Positions 58,039 through 64,000 of a stretch of DNA of 64,000 nt are shown here, piece by piece. The stretch's first letter is position 1, and the number at the start of each line of letters is the position of its first letter. The notes below the pieces were generated by a model. It saw only the letters and a list, made by a program, of their open reading frames with translations. It had not been told where the DNA came from and did no database searches. Position numbers and translations under genes: made by a program. This stretch comes from Leifsonia xyli subsp. xyli str. CTCB07 (GTDB lineage: Bacteria > Actinomycetota > Actinomycetes > Actinomycetales > Microbacteriaceae), in the NCBI RefSeq assembly GCF_000007665.1, contig NC_006087.1:682001-746000 (forward strand), written 5' to 3'.

Positions 58039-58317
58039 TCAGCCCCGGTTGTTCGAGAGCTCGTAGATTTTCAGCAGTTCCAGGATCGCCTTGTCGCGCT
58101 GTTCCCCGCCCTCCTCGAACATCTCGGAGACATGGGTCTTCAGGTGGTTTTCCACGAGCAGTTTGTTGAGGGAGCCGAGGGAATTCTGGATCGCGAGCGA
58201 TTGGGTGATGATGTCGATGCAGTAGTCCTCGTTCTCGATCATCTTCTCCAGTCCGCGGAGCTGGCCTGAGAGGATGCGCGTGCGGTGGAGGGCCCGCTTC
58301 TTGATGTCTGCGATCAC
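58039..58317 (-). CDS. csoR: CsoR/RcnR-family metal-sensing repressor
   Basis: The 92-residue all-helical repressor has KKRALHRTRILSGQLRGLEK, EDYCIDIITQSLAIQNSLG and LNKLLVENHLKTHVSEMF. Metal-ligand positions are C33, H58 and H62. Classical CsoR uses Cys-His-Cys, whereas here the third ligand is His, closer to the RcnR pattern. The divergent copZ-copA and the ACCCC/GGGGT operator argue for a copper sensor. In the apo form it would repress both directions. Confidence 0.87.
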   Translation of the reverse strand: MIADIKKRALHRTRILSGQLRGLEKMIENEDYCIDIITQSLAIQNSLGSLNKLLVENHLKTHVSEMFEEGGEQRDKAILELLKIYELSNNRG

Positions 58318-58339
58318 CTTCTACAGAATACTCCTAAAT

Positions 58340-58356
58340 ATACCCCTATGGGGTAT
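58340..58356. promoter_or_regulatory. CsoR-type operator between csoR and copZ
   Basis: ATACCCC-TAT-GGGGTAT is a perfect 7-bp inverted repeat with a 3-nt centre, the G-tract form bound by CsoR proteins. It is flanked by an outer pair GAATAC (58326-58331) and GTATTC (58362-58367). It lies 20-24 nt from both divergent start codons, so it probably controls both. Confidence 0.8.
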
Positions 58357-58375
58357 TGGTGGTATTCTCGACGGC

Positions 58376-58600
58376 ATGAAGACCACCTATGACATCCTCG
58401 GCATGACCTGCGCCCACTGTGCGCGGGCCGTCAGCGACGAGCTCAGCGCCCTTGGCGGTGTCACCGGCGTGGACGTGGACGTCGCGGAGGGCAGAGCGAC
58501 CGTCACGAGCTCCGTCGCCCTCGACCCGGTCGCCGTCGCCGTCGCCGTGGGAGAAGCCGGATACACGCTCGGCCGCCCGGACCGTCTTCGGCTACCGTGA
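58376..58600 (+). CDS. copZ: Copper chaperone CopZ (HMA domain)
   Basis: The 74 residues form one ferredoxin-like HMA domain with the metal site GMTCAHC near residue 9. The typical VDVAEGRATV and VGEAGYTL strands and helices follow. It hands Cu(I) to the ATPase. It overlaps copA (GTGA), and the ATG at 58376 follows the operator. Confidence 0.93.
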   Translation: MKTTYDILGMTCAHCARAVSDELSALGGVTGVDVDVAEGRATVTSSVALDPVAVAVAVGEAGYTLGRPDRLRLP

Positions 58601-60729
58601 CGGAACCGGCGCTCACCCGCATCGACCTCGCGATCGAGGGGATGACCTGCGCGAGCTGTGTGGCCCGCGTCGAGCGACGGCTCGGACGGCTCGACGGGGT
58701 GGAGGCGGTCGTGAGTCTGGCGACCGAGCGCGCGAGCGTCCTGGCGCCGGCCGGGGTGGAGGCCGAAGCGCTCGTCGCGGAGGTGAAGAGAGCGGGCTAT
58801 GGAGCGCGGGTCCTCACCGGCTCCCGCGACATCACCCGGGAGCAGAGGCCGGACGCCCAGCGGTTGCGTTTGCGGCTCCTGGCCGCCGCAGCCCTCAGCG
58901 TCCCGATCGCGCTGCTCGCGATGGTCCCCGCCTTCCGCTTCCCGGGCTGGGAGCTTGTGTCTCTGGTGCTGGCGGCCCCGGTCGTGCTTTGGGCCGGCTG
59001 GCCGTTCCACCGCTCGGCTGCGGTGAATCTGAGGCACGGCGCGACGACGATGGACACGCTGGTGTCGCTCGGGACGCTCGTCGCCTTCGCGTGGTCGGTC
59101 GCTGTGCTCGCGCTCGGCGCAGGCGGCCACATCTACGTCGAGGTCGCGGCCGTGGTGACGACATTCCTTCTGCTCGGCCGGTTTGCCGAGGAGCGGTCGC
59201 GGCGCCGGGCGGGCGCCGCCCTGCGCGATCTGATCGCGGCGGGCGCGCGCGAGGTGTCCCGGGTGGACGACGCGGGCCGCGAGCGCCGCATTCCCGTCGA
59301 TCTCCTCGGCGCTGGCGAGCGGTTCGCCGTCCGTCCGGGGGAGCGGATCGCCGCCGACGGGATCGTGCTGGAGGGCGCTGCGGCGATCGACGCGAGCGCT
59401 GTGACGGGGGAGTCCGTGCCCGTCGAGGTCGCCGTGGGAGACGAAGTGACCGCGGGGACGATCGCGGCGGGCGGCTCCTTCATTGTGCGGGCCACCCGCG
59501 TCGGGCCGGACACCCGCGTCGCCCGTCTCGTCGCGGGGGTGGAGGCGGCGCAGCTCGCGAAGACCCGGGCACAGCGCCTTGCGGACCGGGTCTCGTCGGT
59601 GTTCGTCCCGGTCGTGCTCGGGCTCGCTGTGCTGACCTTCCTCACGTGGGTCGTCGTCGCGGGCGACCCGGCGGTGGCGCTGTCGCCCGCGGTCGCCGTC
59701 CTCATCGTCGCCTGTCCTTGCGCGCTGGGGCTTGCGACGCCGACCGCGCTGCTGGTCGGGACCGCCCGCGCTGCGCAGCGCGGCATCCAGCTCTCCGGCC
59801 CCGACGCCCTCGAACGCGCGGGCCGGATCGACACGGTGGTGTTCGACAAGACCGGCACGCTGACGACCGGCCGGATGACGCTTCTGGAGACTGTGGCTGG
59901 CACCGGATGGGCGGCGGACGAGGCGCTGCGGCTCGCCGCTGCCGCCGAGCGGGGGTCGGAGCACCCGCTCGGGCGCGCCATCGCGGCCGAGGTCCCGGCG
60001 GTGGGCCCGGTGACCGGCTTCCGTGCGCTGCCCGGTGTCGGAGTGACCGCGTGCGTGGCGGGCCGGGAGGTCTCGGTCGGGAAACCCGGCGAACCCCTCC
60101 CGGCCGACCTGGCGGCCGCCGCTTCGCGCATCAGAAGCGCCGGCGGAACCGCCATCGCTGTGAGCGTCGACGGTGTCCCGGCGGCTGTGCTCGGAGTCGG
60201 CGACCCGCTACGCCCGTACGCGGCTGAGGCTGTCGCCCGCGTCCGCGTAGCCGGCGCGGAGCCGATCGTTCTCAGCGGCGACCACCCCGCGACGGTCGCC
60301 GCTGTGACCGCGCGGCTCGGCATCGCACGCACGCTCGGGGGAGTGAGCCCGGAGGGGAAGGCTGATGCGGTCGCGAGCCTGCGCGCGGAGGGGCGTCGTG
60401 TCGCGATGGTCGGCGACGGCGTCAACGATGCGGCGGCGCTCGCCGGATCGGATCTGGGCATCGCGCTCGGCTCCGGCACGGATGCGGCGATGGCCGCCGC
60501 CGACATCACTCTGCTGCGTCCCGAGCCGGTGATCGTGGGCGATGTCCTGAGCCTGTCGCGCCGGATGGCGGCCGTCATTCGGGGGAATCTGTTCTGGGCG
60601 TTCGCGTACAACGTCGCGGCCCTCCTGGTCGCGGCCTTCGGCCTGCTCGCCCCCATGGTCGCGGCCGCGGCCATGGGGTTCTCCAGCGTCTTCGTCGTGC
60701 TCAACAGCCTCCGCCTCCGCCGCTTCTGA
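58597..60729 (+). CDS. copA: Copper-exporting P1B-type ATPase
   Basis: The 710 residues carry a single N-terminal HMA domain with C18/C21 in GMTCASC. Eight membrane helices include the transport site C373-P-C375 in VACPCALGLATP. TGES is at 270-273, phosphorylation Asp D417 in VFDKTGTLTTGR, the SEHPLG nucleotide motif at about 456, and GDGVNDAAAL in the hinge. The last helices have AYNVAALLVAAFGLL and MGFSSVFVVLNSLRLRR with the Met-x-x-Ser-Ser of Cu(I) pumps. GTG 58597 overlaps copZ. A small perfect hairpin CATTCCG-ATGG-CGGAATG lies just after its stop (about 60737-60754). Confidence 0.95.
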   Translation: MTEPALTRIDLAIEGMTCASCVARVERRLGRLDGVEAVVSLATERASVLAPAGVEAEALVAEVKRAGYGARVLTGSRDITREQRPDAQRLRLRLLAAAALSVPIALLAMVPAFRFPGWELVSLVLAAPVVLWAGWPFHRSAAVNLRHGATTMDTLVSLGTLVAFAWSVAVLALGAGGHIYVEVAAVVTTFLLLGRFAEERSRRRAGAALRDLIAAGAREVSRVDDAGRERRIPVDLLGAGERFAVRPGERIAADGIVLEGAAAIDASAVTGESVPVEVAVGDEVTAGTIAAGGSFIVRATRVGPDTRVARLVAGVEAAQLAKTRAQRLADRVSSVFVPVVLGLAVLTFLTWVVVAGDPAVALSPAVAVLIVACPCALGLATPTALLVGTARAAQRGIQLSGPDALERAGRIDTVVFDKTGTLTTGRMTLLETVAGTGWAADEALRLAAAAERGSEHPLGRAIAAEVPAVGPVTGFRALPGVGVTACVAGREVSVGKPGEPLPADLAAAASRIRSAGGTAIAVSVDGVPAAVLGVGDPLRPYAAEAVARVRVAGAEPIVLSGDHPATVAAVTARLGIARTLGGVSPEGKADAVASLRAEGRRVAMVGDGVNDAAALAGSDLGIALGSGTDAAMAAADITLLRPEPVIVGDVLSLSRRMAAVIRGNLFWAFAYNVAALLVAAFGLLAPMVAAAAMGFSSVFVVLNSLRLRRF

Positions 60730-60880
60730 GCAAGGCATTCCGATGGCGGAATGGACGCGGGACGCCGCGGGACGCGGTGCCTGGGGACGTTGGCGGGAGC
60801 ACGCGGGTCTTTGCCCGCCTCCGGACCGGCGTGTCTGGGGTGGGTAAACGTACTGGTTTGTTGAACGGGAGGTACGGGTG

Positions 60881-61441
60881 ATGTTTGAAGGTGGGAAGCG
60901 TGCGGTTGTGTATGTGCGGATCAGTGATGACCCGGAGGGTCTGGAGCGGGGTGTGGACCGGCAGGAGGAGGACTTCCGGGCGGTGGCCGCCGCGGAGGGC
61001 CTGGAGGTGGTGGCGGTGTTCCGTGAGAACGACACGTCCGCGTTCAAGCAGCGCACCATCGTGTTGCCCTCGGGTGAGAAGGTCCGGCGGGTGATCCGCC
61101 CGAAGTTTAGGGCGATGCTCCAGTTGATGGCCAACGACGGCGGGGACGTGCTGATCGCCTACGACCTCGACCGTGCGGTGCGTGACCCGCGGGATTTGGA
61201 GGACTTGATCGACGTGCGCACCCTGCACGGGTTTCGGGTACGGTCGGTGACCGGGAGTCTCCGGCTGGACGCGGATGCGGATGTCGCGATGGCACGGGTG
61301 ATGGTCGCGATGGCGCACAAGTCCAGCGCCGACACGGCCCGCCGTGTCGCCCGGGCGGCGAAAGCCCGCGCGGAAGCGGGTGGGTGGAATGGTGGTCTGC
61401 CGCCGTTCGGGTACGCCCCTACCGGGGGACTTTCTGAGTAA
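60881..61441 (+). pseudogene. Large serine recombinase/integrase, truncated after catalytic domain
   Basis: ATG 60881 (GTG 60878 possible) with GGGAGGT at 60867-60873. The 186 residues cover the resolvase catalytic domain: RAVVYVRISDDPEGLERGVD (Tyr and Arg; the expected Ser is S14), DRQEEDFRAVAAAEGLEVVA, LIAYDLDRAVRDPRDLEDLI and the start of the following helix (RRVARAAKARAEAGGWNGGL). It ends ...PFGYAPTGGLSE, just where the recombinase and zinc-ribbon DNA-binding domains should begin. It is the likely remnant of an integrative element or prophage next to copA. Confidence 0.8.
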
Positions 61442-61796
61442 CGGTGTGTGGGGGCTCGGCTTGATCCGAAAAGGAGATGGCCGTGTCGGACACGACCGAG
61501 ATGGATTTGGATGCGGTCGTGGATCCCGTGAGGGGAGAGTTCATCGATCGAGTGTGATGATTTCCGTGTTATTGAGCCGAGCTGACGGCGCCAGAAGCGC
61601 TGGGCGCTGCCCGCAACTTATCTCGGCTATCGTTATGCATTGTTTGCAAGCCTCTTTAGATTGGCGCTCGGCATTCGGGCCGCGAGGGGCTGGACGCTGC
61701 CAACCCGATCGCCGTCTACGATCCCGTGCGAGCGCCGGGCTGTCTGGGTGCGGGAACGTACGGAGGCCGGGAACTTTGTCGGTTCCTGGCCTCCGC
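61442..61796 (+). other. Gap after integrase remnant: possible short ORF
   Basis: An AAAAGGAG (61470-61477) precedes a possible GTG start about 6 nt on. It is followed by SDTTEMDLDAVVDPVRGEFI and a stop near 61556, about 25 codons. It may be the start of a lost gene of the mobile element. From 61560 to 61740 the DNA is more AT-rich, with no supported gene. A convergent hairpin is listed separately. Confidence 0.3.
61762..61794 (-). terminator. Hairpin terminator of the S1 protease gene
   Basis: GGAGGCCGGGAAC (61762-61774) and GTTCCTGGCCTCC (61782-61794) form a 13-bp stem with one mismatch and a 7-nt loop, 3 nt beyond the annotated stop of the minus-strand protease gene. No T-run on either side, so it is the GC-only type. 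Confidence 0.6.
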
Positions 61797-63521
61797 TCAC
61801 AGGAAGCCGATCAGGCCGCAGCGCGTCGTCGGCGGATGACCAGACGTGAGTCCCGTGAGCAGCAGTGCCACCGCTCCGTTCGCGGTGGGCAGGGTATCGG
61901 AGCCGGCGTCTGCTAGCCGCACGCTCGCCGTGGCTGTTCTGACCGGTGAGGCAGCGCTGCCCGGTGTTCCTTCCGGTGGGGTGACGGGCGCCGCCGTCTC
62001 AGCGATCTGGAACGTGACCACTGTCTCCGCGGAGGTGTCGCCGTCGAAGCTTTGTGTGACCGTGATGCGGTGCGTGCCGGCGTTGAGCGTGGTGTGGATT
62101 GTCCAGGTGCCGTCGGGGGTTGCGACCGCGGTGCCCGCCGCGTCGCCGGACACGGTGACCGTGTAGCCTGGATTCGCCGTGCCGGTGATGGCGGTCACGG
62201 GCGTGTCCCGTGCCCCGGGGGCCGGGGAGGTGACGACGGGAGCCGTCAGCGGCGCCGCGACGAGGGTGACCGAGGTGGTGTGGTCCGCCGAGACATTGAA
62301 GCTGTCTTGCGCCTGGGTGGTGAAGCTGAACGGGTCCTCGGTCATCGGAGCGGCGAACGACCACGATCCATCTGCGGCGGCGGTCGCGGTCGCCGTGAAA
62401 TCGTTATCGCCGCTGACCGTGACGGTCGCCCCGGCCGCGGTCGTCCCCGTGATCCGCGAGCCGCGTGTGACGGAGGCGCCCGGCGCCACGGAGATCGCCG
62501 CCGCGTCGAGGACGAGCCTCAGCGTGTAGCCGCTGGTGAGGGCCAGGGCGTCTACGATGTCTGCGACCCACGTGAAGTCGCCCTCGACCCCGCCGCTGAC
62601 CAGGCCGACCGCCGTGTTGTTTTGGATGACTGCGCCTCCTGAGTCGCCGGGTCCGGCGGTCAGGCCGTCGGCTTTGAAGCCGCGCACCCAGCGACCGCCG
62701 ATCATCGCCCAGCCTTCCTCGACCACGGTTCCGCCTGTGGTGAAGCCCGTGGTGCGTCCCGACTTCGAGACGTGTGACCCGAGGGCGGGATTTGCGACGG
62801 CCTTGACTGAGATGGCGGCGGCGGAGAGGTCGTCCGAGGCCGCGGTCGTCCAGTTCGTCACGGCCGGCAGGAGGGTGAGCGAGGGCTCGGTCACGTCGAT
62901 GTCCGCGATGTCTATGCTGTCCGGGTCTCCGGTGAAGCCCGCAGAGCCGCCCGCGTCGCCGAACTGCGCGAAACCGACATTGCCCAGGGCAGACATCCTT
63001 GCGAACCTCGGTCCCCCGGCAGCGGGCTCGGCCGAGGGCAGGGTCCGCAGGGGCGATCCGGTGGCTTCCTCGGCGCAGTGACCGGCGGTGATGACGGCTG
63101 GGCCTCCTCCCGGAGTCCAGGCGCTGAAACCGAGGGAGCAGGCTGCGAGGCCGTTCGCGGTGTCGATCATGTAGCCGGCTCCGCCGACGACATCCGTGGT
63201 CGCGAACGGCTGGGCGGTCGCGCTCACGCGCTCGACCACGTTGCTGTAGCGCGCTTGCAGCCCGTCGATCGCCGCCACCGTGGCCGTGGGGGCGTCCGCT
63301 GCGCGTGCCACGACGAGCTTGCCTTGCGCATCGCGCCCGATGGAGACCAGTCCCTCGAGGGGGAGCAGCAGGGCGGTCGCCTCTGCCTCGAAGGCGGGGC
63401 CGGTGGTGGGGAACTCCTGGTTCGTGTCGGCGGAAGCCGGCAGGGCGACGAGGGAGCCGGAGAGGGCCAGCGCCGAGAGGGCGACGCCCGCCCCGGCTCG
63501 GCGGAGGATGCGGTGACTCAT
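61797..63521 (-). CDS. Secreted trypsin-like (S1) protease with Ig-like repeats; sorting signal disrupted
   Basis: The 574 residues have a signal peptide (about 1-32). An alpha-lytic-type pro-region is followed by the S1 domain: TAGHC with H148, an Asp in DSIDIADIDV (about 202-210) and GDSGG with S294. Bacterial Ig-like modules (about 345-425 and 430-510, TVTVSGDNDFTATATAAADG, TVTVSGDAAGTAVATPDGTW) form a wall-spanning stalk. The C-terminus has LADAG (536-540) and VALLLTGLT, then the frame changes. The shifted frame reads LVIRRRRAAA and stops (complement 61811-61813), the expected charged tail. So a one-base change near 61840 removed a cell-wall sorting signal, and the LAxTG Thr is also Ala. 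The protease core looks active and is probably now secreted. Confidence 0.83.
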   Translation of the reverse strand: MSHRILRRAGAGVALSALALSGSLVALPASADTNQEFPTTGPAFEAEATALLLPLEGLVSIGRDAQGKLVVARAADAPTATVAAIDGLQARYSNVVERVSATAQPFATTDVVGGAGYMIDTANGLAACSLGFSAWTPGGGPAVITAGHCAEEATGSPLRTLPSAEPAAGGPRFARMSALGNVGFAQFGDAGGSAGFTGDPDSIDIADIDVTEPSLTLLPAVTNWTTAASDDLSAAAISVKAVANPALGSHVSKSGRTTGFTTGGTVVEEGWAMIGGRWVRGFKADGLTAGPGDSGGAVIQNNTAVGLVSGGVEGDFTWVADIVDALALTSGYTLRLVLDAAAISVAPGASVTRGSRITGTTAAGATVTVSGDNDFTATATAAADGSWSFAAPMTEDPFSFTTQAQDSFNVSADHTTSVTLVAAPLTAPVVTSPAPGARDTPVTAITGTANPGYTVTVSGDAAGTAVATPDGTWTIHTTLNAGTHRITVTQSFDGDTSAETVVTFQIAETAAPVTPPEGTPGSAASPVRTATASVRLADAGSDTLPTANGAVALLLTGLTSGHPPTTRCGLIGFL

Positions 63522-63657
63522 AGGGGCCTTTCACAAAGCGGACCCGTCAACTCTGGCATCTCAATTCCAGACAAGCAACGCTCATATTCCAGGTGGTCCT
63601 TCCTCTGTCGCAGCAGGAGAGCTGCATGAGTGTGCAAGGGACCTGGACGGCTGGCTG

Positions 63658-63906
63658 TCAGCCCTTGAGTGCGGCCAGCAGCTCCGGGTCGGTCGGCTCG
63701 ACCAGATGGCGGCCGTCGGGGAACACGATCACGGGAATGCTGGTGCGGCCACTGATCGCCTGTGCACGATCGGCCTCCTCTGGGCGCGCTACCAGGTCGA
63801 TGTACTCGTAGTCGGCCCCGACGCGGTCGAGCAGGGCCTTGGAGCGGATGCAGTCCCGGCACCAGTCGGCGCCGAACACGGTGACTTTGTCGAAGCGGTC
63901 GGTCAT
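63658..63906 (-). CDS. Glutaredoxin-like protein (mycoredoxin type)
   Basis: The 82-residue thioredoxin-fold protein has the redox motif WCRDC (C16, C19), RTSIPVIVFPDG with the cis-Pro (about 55-66) and a final PTDPELLAALKG helix. Mycothiol-dependent reduction is likely in an actinobacterium. A stand-alone gene. The remaining 94 nt of the window hold no gene. Confidence 0.88.
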   Translation of the reverse strand: MTDRFDKVTVFGADWCRDCIRSKALLDRVGADYEYIDLVARPEEADRAQAISGRTSIPVIVFPDGRHLVEPTDPELLAALKG

Positions 63907-64000
63907 GCCGTCAGCCTAAACGCTTCGGCCGGGATGTTCGCGGGTCTGTCATTCTCTCGTTCGTCTGTTCGCCTCCTGCTGTTAGCCCTGGCACTCGTTT

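Overview
The window is high-GC actinobacterial DNA with Microbacteriaceae-type gene orders: lysA-hom-thrC-thrB-rho-prfA, an atpIBEFHAGDC operon, nusA-ylxR-infB-rbfA and truB-ribF. At least fifteen genes carry nonsense codons, frameshifts, truncations or deletion junctions, and IS remnants are present. A Microbacteriaceae genome in active decay fits Leifsonia, most likely Leifsonia xyli subsp. xyli. That identification is inferred from content and order; no database was searched.

Layout. 1-3.6 kb: a low-GC accessory block with an IS481-family element (transposase broken by a stop), an IS5-family transposase remnant cut by it, and a decayed chorismate-utilising synthase/amidotransferase pair. 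3.9-12.3 kb: lysine/threonine synthesis, then rho and prfA. 12.4-13.9 kb: cysE and a cysK that has lost the PLP-lysine segment. 14-25 kb: prmC, a HAD phosphatase, a Sua5/TsaC protein, a WecA-type transferase and the complete F1Fo ATP synthase operon. 25-27.5 kb: a small P-loop kinase, a YaaA-like protein and an ogt-tag alkylation-repair pair, with a 19-G tract inside tag. 27.7-31.5 kb: a secreted S53 peptidase plus LAxTG-anchored surface protein operon behind a promoter overlapped by a Zur/Fur-like palindrome. 32.4-37 kb: the nusA-infB-rbfA translation cluster. 37-46 kb: an accessory block with a broken acyltransferase, mutY, a ketopantoate-reductase-like gene, and a phosphonate-type cluster (phosphatase, phosphonatase-like HAD, GntR, truncated binding protein) fused at a junction to a truncated type II polyketide ketosynthase and its TetR regulator. 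46-48.8 kb: truB, two membrane proteins and ribF. 48.8-53.4 kb: a CynX-type transporter, a SorC regulator, and a deoC/aldehyde dehydrogenase cluster collapsed by deletion. 53.4-56.8 kb: a DtxR/IdeR-box-controlled haem/iron ABC operon with broken permease and ATPase but an intact HugZ-like gene. 56.8-60.7 kb: an SGNH hydrolase, a macro-domain protein and a csoR/copZ-copA copper system. 60.9-64 kb: a truncated serine integrase, a trypsin-like secreted protease with a damaged sorting signal, and a mycoredoxin.

Housekeeping genes are intact. Decay is concentrated in nutrient acquisition and accessory functions: cysteine, iron/haem, deoxyribose, phosphonate, polyketide and envelope acylation. That pattern is expected of a host-restricted bacterium. 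I saw no tRNA, rRNA or CRISPR array. No clearly new system is proven. The most interesting leads are the S53/LAxTG pair with its metalloregulator-like operator, the 19-G tract in tag, a C-H-H CsoR, and candidate RNA hairpins ahead of rho and infB.
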